From the NCBI GenBank assembly GCA_030600865.1, contig JAUVUS010000064.1, positions 1-9,319 of the forward strand: a stretch of 9,319 nucleotides of DNA, read 5' to 3'. A program made the position numbers and the translations under genes. Below the pieces are notes generated by a model. It did not search any database. It saw nothing but the letters and a program-made list of their open reading frames with translations, and was not told where the DNA came from. Every line of letters starts with the position of its first letter. The stretch's first letter is position 1. This stretch comes from Bacteroidales bacterium. Its GTDB lineage: Bacteria > Bacteroidota > Bacteroidia > Bacteroidales > UBA12077. Shown piece by piece: positions 1 through 6,608 of this stretch.

Positions 1-190
1 GGTATACGAAATGCGCCGTCATCTTTCAAATTATTTTAAAGGATTACCACATTTTAAAGAAACCCGAATAAAACTGGTTACTTTACTTGATGTTCCGGAA
101 TTAATAAAAACCCTTGACGGTATTTCTGAGGATTACGGACACATGGACGAAAGCCAGCAAAACGATGATTATTCATTTTTCCAGTATTAG
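1..190 (+). CDS. dusB: tRNA-dihydrouridine synthase, C-terminal end (partial)
   Basis: This is the last 62 codons of a gene that begins before the window; the frame starts at base 2 and ends with TAG at 188-190. The visible peptide has the conserved tail of the DusB/NifR3 family: a VYEMRRHLSNYFKGLPHFK segment followed by a short helical region (RIKLVTLLDVPELIKTL) and an acidic, non-conserved end. In this family the C-terminal helical domain binds tRNA, while the missing N-terminal TIM barrel holds FMN and reduces specific D-loop uridines to dihydrouridine. The catalytic cysteine lies outside the window. A short stem-loop overlaps the stop codon. The family call rests on the R-R-H-x-x-x-Y-F-K-G-L-P-H-F motif alone, so the subfamily letter is less certain than the family. 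Confidence 0.7.
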   Translation, partial: VYEMRRHLSNYFKGLPHFKETRIKLVTLLDVPELIKTLDGISEDYGHMDESQQNDDYSFFQY

Positions 191-204
191 AATTTTAATT
201 CTAA
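187..204 (+). terminator. weak AT-rich stem-loop at end of dusB
   Basis: TTAGAATT pairs with AATTCTAA across a two-base loop, giving eight perfect but mostly A-T pairs. The stem includes the stop codon of the upstream gene and is not followed by a clean T-run, so it is at best a weak terminator and could be chance in such AT-rich DNA. Confidence 0.25.
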
Positions 205-303
205 ATCATTTCTTGTAAATTGTAATTTAAAATTATTCTTATGATAGTTTTATTATCTATTGTTCTGATTTTTTTACCTTGGTTGAATTAAAACTACTTT
301 AAT

Positions 304-675
304 ATGAGTATAGCAAAAAAAATTTATGTCGTTGACGATTCTATAGTAACGCGGATGTTTATTTCAGGTATCATAAAGGAAATTCCGAATGTTGAAATAA
401 CAGAATTTGGCAATGGAGAAGAAGTTATGGAAGGAATTAGGAACGAAACCCCCGACTTATTAATTCTTGATTCGGTAATGCCTAAAATGGATGGATTAAA
501 TGTTTTACGAAAACTGAAAGAATTAAAAATTGAAATGCCAATTGTCTTTTGTACTGCCGATATTCAATCTACTACTAAAGAAAAGGCAATTAATTTGGGA
601 ATTACGGAATTTGTAAATAAGCCAATTCAAAAGGAATCTTTACTTGAAAAAATAAAAAATATACTTAACAGTTAA
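304..675 (+). CDS. CheY-like single-domain response regulator
   Basis: This 123-residue protein is one receiver domain with no output domain. The acidic pocket is D11-D12 after strand beta-1 (IYVVDDS), the phospho-accepting aspartate is D56 in LLILDSVMPKMDG, the switch threonine is T84 in FCTAD, and the conserved lysine is K106 in FVNKP. All catalytic positions of the family are intact. Such proteins take phosphate from a histidine kinase and signal by binding a partner. The start ATG follows an AT-rich leader without a Shine-Dalgarno sequence. It is the first of four same-strand genes; only 15 bases separate it from a CheC-like phosphatase, and two histidine kinases follow. Inference: it is the shared phosphate carrier of the unit, loaded by one or both kinases and cleared by the phosphatase. 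No flagellar gene is nearby, so a motility role is not supported here. Confidence 0.93.
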   Translation: MSIAKKIYVVDDSIVTRMFISGIIKEIPNVEITEFGNGEEVMEGIRNETPDLLILDSVMPKMDGLNVLRKLKELKIEMPIVFCTADIQSTTKEKAINLGITEFVNKPIQKESLLEKIKNILNS

Positions 676-690
676 GTAAAACAAATTATT

Positions 691-1299
691 ATGTTTGATT
701 CTTTACAAATAGAGATAATAAAAGAGGTGATTAATATTGGTGTAGGTAAAAGTGCAGAAGTATTGAATACTATGATTCAGTCGCATATTTTACTTGAAGT
801 CCCTGAAGTGAAGATAATAAAATATGGAGAATACAATGATTTTATAGATTATTTTGAAGATGACAATTATGCAGTAATTACACTTCCTTTTAATGGTGAC
901 TTAAATGGTTTTTCAAAGTTAATTATGTCATCAGATCATGCTGCAAAACTAGTAGATGCTTTTATTGGTAAAAGCGGAGTAAATATGGATATGGATTCTC
1001 TTAGAATTGATATTCTTTCGGAAATCGGGAATGTAATTATCAATGCAGTAATGGGGACATTAAGTAATATGCTTAATTTACATCTTGATTATATTGTTCC
1101 AAGTTATGAACAAGGTGCCAGAGATATTATTATTCCTGAAGAAATGATTAAAAATGAATCTGCGATTTTATTTGCAAAAACTCAGTTTAAAATTGAAGAA
1201 TTCGAAGCACAAGGAAATTTCGCTGTCTTTTTTAGAGTTAAGTCGTTTAATTCACTAGTTGAAAAAATTCAAATATATTTTGATAAGAACTTTTCATAG
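691..1299 (+). CDS. CheC/CheX-family phosphatase-like protein
   Basis: The 202-residue protein has the two-fold repeated architecture of CheC. The first active-site helix is IIKEVINIGVGKSAEVLN (E12, N15) and the second is DILSEIGNVIINAV (E111, N114, N118). Both carry the E-x-x-N signature that, in CheC, CheX and FliY, inserts into the receiver pocket and removes phosphate from CheY-P. Having both motifs is like CheC rather than CheX, which has one. The middle segment (about 57-92: YAVITLPFNGDLNG onward) matches the usual beta-strand region. It lies directly after the CheY-like gene, with HK1 only 10 bases downstream, so the likely substrate is the adjacent receiver. In Bacillus, CheC also binds the deamidase CheD, but no cheD is visible. 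Family assignment is firm; the identity of the target is inference from position. Confidence 0.85.
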   Translation: MFDSLQIEIIKEVINIGVGKSAEVLNTMIQSHILLEVPEVKIIKYGEYNDFIDYFEDDNYAVITLPFNGDLNGFSKLIMSSDHAAKLVDAFIGKSGVNMDMDSLRIDILSEIGNVIINAVMGTLSNMLNLHLDYIVPSYEQGARDIIIPEEMIKNESAILFAKTQFKIEEFEAQGNFAVFFRVKSFNSLVEKIQIYFDKNFS

Positions 1300-1309
1300 T
1301 TAAGCTTAT

Positions 1310-2575
1310 ATGCCATTACTTATTGATAAAAATCTATATTACACACTTGATTTCCTTCCTGAAGGATATTTTATTATTGATAATGATTATAAAGTAATTT
1401 ACTGGAATAAATCATTGGAGCTTCTAACCGGTGTTGAAAAAGAGAAAATTCTTAATACAAAACTCGAAGATACATTCCAAAATTTTGGAAAAGAGATATA
1501 CAAAAAGCGTATAGACCCAATTTTTAAAGGAGGTCCTCCGGTTGTGTTTTCAGCTAAACTGCATAAAAATTTATTTTCTCAAGGTAAAAAGCAAAGTGAA
1601 TTTTATTATCAGGTCACAATTTCATCTTTAAGAATTACGGAAGAAAAACATAACGCATTATTTTCTGTTGAGAATAAAAGTGAAGTATATAGTCAGATAA
1701 ATGAACTAATTAATTTGCGTGAAGAAGCTCTTAATGAAATAGATGAAAAAGAAAAAATTCACACCAAATTAATTGGCCAGCATACTGAAATACAAAATGC
1801 ATTCTCAATTTTAACAGAGAAAAATCTACAGATTGAGAAACAGAAACAACAACTTTTAGAACTAAATGCTACAAAAGATAAGTTTTTTTCAATTTTAGCT
1901 CACGACCTTATAAATCCATTTTCAGCTCTTATGGGGTATTCGTCACTTTTAGTGGAAAAATTTGAAACATATACATCTGGTGACATAAAGCAAATGATTG
2001 AAATAATGAATTTTACAATAAATCAAACTTATGACTTATTGCAGAATTTGTTACAATGGTCACAGGCTCAGTCGGGAAAAATAGAAAACAAACCTGTAAA
2101 AGTTGATTTAAATGAAATTGCAGTTAATAATATAAAGTTGCTTAAAAATAATATTTTAGAAAAGAATATTGAGATTGAAAATTCTATACCGGAGAACATT
2201 GTTGTTTATGTTGATTATAATATGATAAATACTGTATTTAGAAATTTAATCTCGAATGCAATAAAATTTACTCAAAAGGGAGGAAGTATTAATATAGTGC
2301 ATGAACAACAAACGGGAGATTCTGAACTTAAAGATAAATTTGTAATTATCTCGGTGAATGATACAGGAGTTGGGATTAGCAAAGAGAATATAGAGAAATT
2401 ATTTAGAATAGAAGAAAGTATAACTACAATTGGCACTAATAATGAAAGGGGAACTGGCTTAGGTTTAATGCTTTGTAAAGAGTTTGTAGAAATTACTGGA
2501 GGCAAAATTTGGGTGGAAAGTGAAGTTGGAAAAGGAAGTAAATTTTTTATAAAAATCCCTTTATGTACAGATTAA
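1310..2575 (+). CDS. soluble PAS-domain sensor histidine kinase (HK1)
   Basis: The 421-residue protein has no membrane segment. It starts with a PAS domain (about 9-115; LPEGYFIIDNDYKVIYWNKS is a typical PAS start). A coiled coil follows (about 122-190, rich in E, K and Q), then the dimerisation/phosphoacceptor helix FFSILAHDLINPFSALMG with H198, then a complete HATPase domain: N-box RNLISNAIKF (N312, N316), G1 box DTGVG (351-355), F-box near 364 and G2 box GTGLGL (381-386). It should autophosphorylate on H198 and pass phosphate to a receiver, most simply the CheY-like protein two genes upstream. The PAS ligand cannot be read from the sequence. A gap of 36 bases separates it from HK2, consistent with one transcript. 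With no receiver or transmembrane domain, it is probably a cytoplasmic sensor. Confidence 0.93.
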   Translation: MPLLIDKNLYYTLDFLPEGYFIIDNDYKVIYWNKSLELLTGVEKEKILNTKLEDTFQNFGKEIYKKRIDPIFKGGPPVVFSAKLHKNLFSQGKKQSEFYYQVTISSLRITEEKHNALFSVENKSEVYSQINELINLREEALNEIDEKEKIHTKLIGQHTEIQNAFSILTEKNLQIEKQKQQLLELNATKDKFFSILAHDLINPFSALMGYSSLLVEKFETYTSGDIKQMIEIMNFTINQTYDLLQNLLQWSQAQSGKIENKPVKVDLNEIAVNNIKLLKNNILEKNIEIENSIPENIVVYVDYNMINTVFRNLISNAIKFTQKGGSINIVHEQQTGDSELKDKFVIISVNDTGVGISKENIEKLFRIEESITTIGTNNERGTGLGLMLCKEFVEITGGKIWVESEVGKGSKFFIKIPLCTD

Positions 2576-2611
2576 ATTTTTGCGTATCTTGATAGTTTAA
2601 AATTTCGGGTT

Positions 2612-4120
2612 ATGAAAAAGCTTTGGCATAACATATCTAATATAGGACTTGAAAAAGATTCTAATCCTTTATTTAACAGGGAGAAAATGATTTTTAACCG
2701 AATCATATTTCTGCTAATACTTACGTTCATTGTTATTTTACCACTGGATATCATAGAGAATATTCAAAGAAAGAGTGATATTGTTGGCATTTCAACTATT
2801 CGTATTCTTATTATTATCGTTTTACTTTTTGCTCACTTTATACTAAATCATTTTAAGCTTTTCAGGTTTTCTAAAATCTTTTTAGCAATTCATATTCCTT
2901 TCTTTCTGATTGTATTTCCAACATTATTAGGAGATGTAACTGATGAGTATTTTTTATGGTATCCATTTGTACCTGCCACAGTATCAATTCTTCCTCATTT
3001 TATTTTTAATTATAAAAAAGAACGGGGGATTTTATTATTTATATTATTTTACTATTTAATATTAGCTGCATTTATTGATCATTTGCTATTTATTTTCAAT
3101 ACTGGAGATTTACAGATTATCCCGATCATTGATAAACATTATTTTATTTTCAAGGCGTCAAATTTTATATTCTTTGGATTTATTAATATTTCGTTATTTT
3201 ACTTATTTAAAACAAATAAGAAATACGAAGGCTTGCTGCTTGAGGCTAATCAGAGGTTAAAGCTTCAACAGGAAGAATTAAAAAGCCAGAATGAAGAATT
3301 ATTTGCTCAAGGAGAAGAGTTAAATGATAAAAATCAGGAACTTGAAACTATTTTATGTAAACTGAAAGAAACACAATCACAGCTGATTCAGTCAGAAAAA
3401 ATGGCATCGCTCGGAACGCTGATTGCTGGGATTGCCCACGAAATAAATAATCCACTAAATTATATAAATGGAAATTTAGAAGGATTAAATATGATACTCG
3501 ATGATTGTATTTATAAAGCAGATTCAAAATCGGAAAAAGAAAAAAATGAATACGAATTAGACATAAAACAAATGCTCTCGGATATAAACCAGGGAGTTGA
3601 TAAAGTTACAGAAATTGTAAGCAGTTTAATGACATTTTCATATCGTGGAAAATCGGTTATTTCAAAAGTGGATTTAAACAAGATCATTGATTCAACATTA
3701 CAAATTATCCGGTACAAAATACCTGAAACGATTAGTGTTGAAAAAGATTGTGGGGTATTGCCACCGGTTAATTGTTATCAGGATAAAATACACCAGGTAT
3801 TATTAAGTATTTTCGAAAATGCATTGGAAGCTATTAGTAAAAAGTCGAAATTAAATAATGAAAAAATTATTATAAAAACTTCTTTAATAAATCAGAATAA
3901 TGCAGAGTTTGCTCAAATCTGTATTTCAAATACAGGCCCTGCAATTTCTGATAATATATTAGATAGTATTTTCGATCCATTTTTTACAACAAAAGATCCC
4001 GATAAAGGAACCGGCCTTGGACTTTCAATAGCCTACAAATTAATTGAAGAGCACAAAGGACAACTTTCTGTTCAGAATGAAAATGGCATGGTGGAGTTTT
4101 GTATTAAGATTCCGGTATAG
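2612..4120 (+). CDS. membrane-anchored sensor histidine kinase (HK2)
   Basis: The 502-residue protein begins with about six hydrophobic segments (roughly 29-48, 61-79, 87-106, 115-132, 138-162 and 178-199) that match no named sensor domain I recognise. A long coiled coil (about 203-262, with [20 protein letters not shown]) follows. The H-box is [20 protein letters not shown] with H276, of the NtrB/AtoS type, which differs from HK1. The HATPase has N-box N403 (FENALEAI), F-box FDPFFTTK (454-461) and G2 box GTGLGLS (466-472). The G1 box reads SNTGPAI, with asparagine N440 where the adenine-contacting aspartate is usual; this variant occurs in other kinases, so activity is plausible. It closes the four-gene unit; a perfect palindrome 17 bases after the stop may end transcription. 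Inference: it gives a membrane input to the same phosphorelay. Confidence 0.92.
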   Translation: MKKLWHNISNIGLEKDSNPLFNREKMIFNRIIFLLILTFIVILPLDIIENIQRKSDIVGISTIRILIIIVLLFAHFILNHFKLFRFSKIFLAIHIPFFLIVFPTLLGDVTDEYFLWYPFVPATVSILPHFIFNYKKERGILLFILFYYLILAAFIDHLLFIFNTGDLQIIPIIDKHYFIFKASNFIFFGFINISLFYLFKTNKKYEGLLLEANQRLKLQQEELKSQNEELFAQGEELNDKNQELETILCKLKETQSQLIQSEKMASLGTLIAGIAHEINNPLNYINGNLEGLNMILDDCIYKADSKSEKEKNEYELDIKQMLSDINQGVDKVTEIVSSLMTFSYRGKSVISKVDLNKIIDSTLQIIRYKIPETISVEKDCGVLPPVNCYQDKIHQVLLSIFENALEAISKKSKLNNEKIIIKTSLINQNNAEFAQICISNTGPAISDNILDSIFDPFFTTKDPDKGTGLGLSIAYKLIEEHKGQLSVQNENGMVEFCIKIPV

Positions 4121-4137
4121 AAATTTCATTATAAATT

Positions 4138-4170
4138 AAACATCCGAAGTTTTCAAAACTTCGGATGTTT
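4138..4170. repeat. family A palindrome, copy 1 (possible terminator of HK2 operon)
   Basis: AAACATCCGAAGTTTT and its exact reverse complement flank a single C, giving 16 perfect pairs. A short T-run follows (GTTTT), so on the plus strand it could act as a Rho-independent terminator for the kinase operon ending at 4120. The same core recurs at 5525 and 7023, which makes it a dispersed intergenic element as well as a possible terminator. Confidence 0.85.
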
Positions 4171-4265
4171 TGGTTTCAAGCCTCAAATAGTGCATATTTT
4201 CTTTTATGCGCAACCATTTCAAGCTGGTTTCCATCTGTATAGTGTAACCTGAAAAATCATAAAAA

Positions 4266-5504
4266 ATGAAAAAAATAATGAACTGCCTGCTTATTTTACT
4301 TAGTGTAATTATAGTATCATGCGAAAAGGATGATAATGGCCCTGAATATCCAACAGAAGAAAAAGAAATAGTCCTTTCTGTAAACTCTAAGGATATGGTA
4401 TCATCCGACAATCAGTTTGGAATCGAAATATTCAAACGAATGCTCAATGCAGACAAAGATAAAAACCTGATGATTTCTCCTTTAAGCATGTCGCAAGCCT
4501 TACTGATGACTTACAATGGTGCTGATGGTGATACTAAAAAAGCTTTTGAAGAAACATTGTTTTTAAATGACCTTACAATTGAGGAGGTAAATAAATCTGC
4601 TCAGGAACTGGTTAAGGCCTTGCTTGAAGTTGACCCGAGCGTAATCATCGATATTGCAAACTCGATTTGGTATCGTGATGGATATACAATTAAACCTGAA
4701 TTTATACAGGTAAATGAAGATTATTATGATGCAGAAGTACAACAACTGGTTTTTAACAATGAGGCAGTTGATATAATAAATGCATGGGTGAAAGATAAAA
4801 CCAACGATAAGATCGAAGAAATTATTGATGAAATCGACCCTATGACACTTATGTTTCTGATTAATGCTGTTTATTTCAAAGGTAACTGGAAATATCAATT
4901 CGAAGAATCAAATACAGTAAATGGAGAATTTACTTTAAGTAATGGGAGCAAAATAACAGCTCCTTTCATGCATCAGTTAATTACAGCCAAAGTAATGGGG
5001 CACGATGATTTTACAATTCTCGACTTGCCGTATGGGCGTGGCAATTTCAGTATGTTTATCATTTTACCAGATGAAGATAAAACTATTGATGATGTTTTAG
5101 AATTGTGGAATAACGATACTTATAATCAATGGTTAAATGATTTTACCGAAGTTGGCGAACTTGATGTTGTAATTCCGAAGTTCAAATTTGCTTACGAAAA
5201 AGAACTCAACGAAGTACTAAAAAATATGGGTCTTACATTAGCTTTTGATCCCGATCAGGCTGATTTCTCAAACATAATTGAAAATATGCAACTGTATATC
5301 TCGAAAGTAAAACACAAAACATTTATCGAGGTAAATGAAAAGGGTACCGAAGCTGCTGCTGTTACTTCAGTTGAGATAAGCTTTACAAGCATAAATCCAT
5401 CCAGTCAATTCATTGCCGACAGGCCATTCTTATTCGTAATACGCGAAAAATATACAAACTCAATATTGTTCATGGGTCGGGTAGAAGATCCTTCAAAAGA
5501 ATAA
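4266..5504 (+). CDS. serpin-family protease inhibitor, lipoprotein
   Basis: The 412-residue protein has a short signal peptide ending in lipobox I-V-S-C (C19), so the mature form is lipid-anchored. C-E-K-D-D follows; an acidic K-(D/E)2 stretch just after the cysteine is the surface-export signal described for Bacteroidota lipoproteins, which suggests exposure on the outer face. The serpin fold covers about 50-409, with NAVYFKGNWKYQF (200-212), the hinge EKGTEAAAVT (358-367) and the family signature FIADRPFLFVI (382-392). Small residues in the hinge (T361, A363-A365) indicate a true inhibitor able to insert its loop, not a non-inhibitory relative. Aligned on alpha-1-antitrypsin spacing, P1 is T374 and P1' is S375, with F373 at P2. 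That would favour a chymotrypsin-, elastase- or papain-like target; the exact protease is not readable. It stands alone, flanked by two family A palindromes, and shows no operon partner. Confidence 0.95.
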   Translation: MKKIMNCLLILLSVIIVSCEKDDNGPEYPTEEKEIVLSVNSKDMVSSDNQFGIEIFKRMLNADKDKNLMISPLSMSQALLMTYNGADGDTKKAFEETLFLNDLTIEEVNKSAQELVKALLEVDPSVIIDIANSIWYRDGYTIKPEFIQVNEDYYDAEVQQLVFNNEAVDIINAWVKDKTNDKIEEIIDEIDPMTLMFLINAVYFKGNWKYQFEESNTVNGEFTLSNGSKITAPFMHQLITAKVMGHDDFTILDLPYGRGNFSMFIILPDEDKTIDDVLELWNNDTYNQWLNDFTEVGELDVVIPKFKFAYEKELNEVLKNMGLTLAFDPDQADFSNIIENMQLYISKVKHKTFIEVNEKGTEAAAVTSVEISFTSINPSSQFIADRPFLFVIREKYTNSILFMGRVEDPSKE

Positions 5505-5524
5505 TAATTAATCTAAAAACGAAT

Positions 5525-5552
5525 AAACATCCGAAGTTTCAAATCTTCGGAT
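5525..5552. repeat. family A palindrome, copy 2 (degenerate)
   Basis: The left half AAACATCCGAAGTTT matches copies 1 and 3 exactly. The right half, after a single C, is AAATCTTCGGAT, with one mismatch and the last bases lost. ATCCGAAG still pairs with CTTCGGAT. It lies 20 bases after the serpin stop and abuts a transposase remnant, whose homology stops about three bases beyond it. It may terminate the serpin transcript, although there is no T-run after it. Confidence 0.75.
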
Positions 5553-5554
5553 AA

Positions 5555-5657
5555 GTCAACTACTTTACTTATTGATTCTAATGGATTACCTATTTTTGAT
5601 AAACGTTCTTTTGTGAACTCTTCGTCAAATAAACCTTTATTTTCTCGCGTTTTACAT
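5555..5657 (-). pseudogene. IS5-type transposase N-terminal fragment
   Basis: On the minus strand, bases 5653-5555 encode an uninterrupted 33-residue peptide beginning KTRENKGLFDEEF, then TKERLSKIGNPLE and SKVVD. This follows the N-terminal pattern of IS5-family transposases (G-L-F-D-x-E, then L-x-K-x-G-(D/N)-P-L, then x-(V/I)-(V/I)-D-W). An ATG at 5657-5655 lies one base out of phase (an extra T at 5654), and no in-frame start is seen. Homology stops right after V-V-D, where family A copy 2 begins, so the W-E-x-F-R continuation and the whole DDE catalytic domain are absent. I read it as a dead insertion-sequence relic. It is recognised from motif memory over only 33 residues, so a database comparison is needed to fix the family. 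Confidence 0.55.
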
Positions 5658-5822
5658 ATTTTATGAATTTTTATTAACTAGGGTAAGTATACGATTATTT
5701 ATATGATTATAAATCGTTTAAATTACAGGAATCCCTTTATGTAAGTTTAAAAAGAAGATTGTACTTTTTTTGATAGTTGCGAAGTTTTGGGGTTTTGCTG
5801 ATATTTATACTGCAAAAAAAAT
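5658..5822. other. AT-rich stretch without recognisable gene
   Basis: I see no start-to-stop gene, RNA or clear repeat here. A plus-strand frame reading KIVLFLIVAKFWGFADIY ends at 5835 but has no start codon and runs into the 3' end of the opposing membrane-protein gene. The stretch may be further debris of the adjacent insertion sequence or the 3' untranslated region of the minus-strand operon. Confidence 0.5.
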
Positions 5823-6218
5823 TCAAAGTTGGTGATTTTTTGTAGCAAGTGTATTATTATTGTTTCTTTCATTTTTTAGTTTAAATAAAATAACTAAAAA
5901 ATAAGTGAGAATAGCACCAATTAAATAACCAATAATATTATATAATGGATTTATTGATTTATAGAAAAATATAGATTCTAAAATAGATAATAAAATAAAC
6001 GAAAAAAATATCTGTTTACCCAAATCTATTTTTAAAGTAACTAAGTTAAATTTCCATATAAAAAAAAGACCTATTGGTAATACCATTATATTATCTAAAA
6101 TTTTTGAAATTTTCAAATTAATAAAATTGGATTTAACTAAATAGTGAATAAAGAACCAATTTATAAATAAAGTTAAAACAATTAAAGATATAAGTATTAT
6201 GTTTATTTTTTTATTCAT
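5823..6218 (-). CDS. small four-helix integral membrane protein, function unknown
   Basis: I do not recognise a family. The 131-residue protein has four hydrophobic segments (about 5-27, 43-62, 69-88 and 94-114) and a polar, asparagine-rich tail (N119-N122) with no catalytic motif. Base composition is extreme: hand counts give 10 G/C of 60 in bases 5881-5940 and 12 of 60 in 6001-6060, against 21 of 60 in a sample of mutA (7741-7800). It is the last minus-strand gene after two double-glycine peptides, from which a 31-base stem-loop separates it. Small multi-helix membrane proteins next to bacteriocin precursors are often immunity proteins, and that is my leading guess, from position only. Alternatives are an export accessory protein or an unrelated gene. 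No ATPase or peptidase partner is visible. Confidence 0.7.
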   Translation of the reverse strand: MNKKINIILISLIVLTLFINWFFIHYLVKSNFINLKISKILDNIMVLPIGLFFIWKFNLVTLKIDLGKQIFFSFILLSILESIFFYKSINPLYNIIGYLIGAILTYFLVILFKLKNERNNNNTLATKNHQL

Positions 6219-6236
6219 TTTGATATTATATAAAAA

Positions 6237-6267
6237 GATAAAGTGTTATAATAAATAACACCTTATC
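6237..6267 (-). terminator. stem-loop with T-run between peptide 2 and membrane protein
   Basis: Read on the minus strand, GATAAGGTGTTAT pairs with ATAACACTTTATC across the loop TTATT, giving 12 pairs and one A-C mismatch. TTTTT follows immediately. It starts 13 bases after the stop of peptide 2 and ends 18 bases before the membrane-protein start. This is the form of an intrinsic terminator or attenuator that would give high peptide output and lower expression of the downstream gene. TATAAT lies just after it and could serve a separate promoter. Confidence 0.65.
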
Positions 6268-6280
6268 ATTAGTTTAAATT

Positions 6281-6418
6281 TTAATTAAACCGACTAGTTG
6301 TAAAAAAATCCCAAACATGATGTGCATACCAACCTATGCCATTAAGTACAGCTGCTGTAACTTCAGTAACTTCACCACCATTTATTTCTACTAATTCTTT
6401 TTGTGTTAAATTTTCCAT
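6281..6418 (-). CDS. double-glycine leader peptide 2 (bacteriocin-like precursor)
   Basis: The 45-residue precursor starts MENLTQKELVEINGG, a typical double-glycine leader (hydrophobic and acidic residues at fixed spacing before G14-G15) as found in class II bacteriocin and ComC-type precursors. Cleavage after G15 by a C39-peptidase ABC exporter would release a 30-residue core rich in aromatic residues and lacking cysteine (GIGWYAHHVWDFF). The frame stays open upstream to 6469, but I chose the ATG at 6418 because the leader motif begins there; the longer form would overlap peptide 1. The gap to peptide 1 is 19 bases. Together they look like the two partners of a two-peptide bacteriocin, or two secreted signals. 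No exporter gene is in the window, so processing would have to be supplied elsewhere. Confidence 0.7.
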   Translation of the reverse strand: MENLTQKELVEINGGEVTEVTAAVLNGIGWYAHHVWDFFTTSRFN

Positions 6419-6437
6419 GATTATAAAATTATATTGA

Positions 6438-6608
6438 TTAATAACTATTCCAACCTTCAACAAGTTCATCCCAAGCCGAACATGGATTCATAGCGATATC
6501 AGCAGCGATACTTAATGCCACCCAAGTTAACCACGATACTCCACCATCAGTTTCTTGAATTTCTTTAGCATTCAACTCTTGAACACCATAATTTTTCATT
6601 TTTTTCAT
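6438..6608 (-). CDS. double-glycine leader peptide 1 (bacteriocin-like precursor)
   Basis: This 56-residue ORF starts MKKMKNYGVQELNAKEIQ and reaches G22-G23 in ETDGG, the pattern of a double-glycine leader. The predicted core is 33 residues, tryptophan-rich (four W), with a small-residue helix (ALSIAADIA) and a single cysteine (C43). One cysteine means no internal disulfide; it might dimerise or be modified. Its start ATG at 6608-6606 overlaps the stop TGA (6607-6605) of the upstream nucleotidyltransferase as ATGA, so translation is probably coupled; an internal ATG at 6599 would give 53 residues. Peptide 2 begins 19 bases after its stop. The leader similarity between the two peptides, and the lack of core similarity, fit a two-component bacteriocin. 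Function is inferred from the leader only. Confidence 0.72.
   Translation of the reverse strand: MKKMKNYGVQELNAKEIQETDGGVSWLTWVALSIAADIAMNPCSAWDELVEGWNSY

Noticed and set aside
304..1299. Calling the receiver and CheC-like genes true chemotaxis genes (cheY, cheC)
   Set aside because: No CheA, CheW, CheR, CheB, receptor or flagellar gene is visible; the neighbours are ordinary sensor kinases, so the symbols would imply an unsupported role.
2272..2754. Two minus-strand frames (2272-2505 and 2572-2754)
   Set aside because: Both are antisense to strongly supported histidine kinase genes and lack recognisable motifs.
3075..3717. Frames at 3075-3260 (+) and 3511-3717 (-)
   Set aside because: Both lie within HK2 in other frames, with no domain.
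4210..4230. Small inverted repeat AACCA/TGGTT before the serpin gene as an operator
   Set aside because: Only five pairs with a long loop in AT-rich DNA; expected by chance.
4136..4411. 91-codon minus-strand frame starting in the serpin gene
   Set aside because: It crosses the family A palindrome and overlaps the serpin signal peptide on the other strand; no protein family pattern.
4563..4898. 111-codon minus-strand frame
   Set aside because: Fully inside the serpin gene on the opposite strand; low-complexity isoleucine-rich translation.
5740..5835. Plus-strand hydrophobic frame (KIVLFLIVAKFWGF)
   Set aside because: It has no in-frame start codon, is very short and runs into the opposing membrane-protein gene; possibly a relic but not supportable.
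6419..6469. N-terminal extension of peptide 2 to an ATG at 6469
   Set aside because: It would add 17 residues before a standard double-glycine leader and overlap the end of peptide 1; the ATG at 6418 starts the leader exactly.
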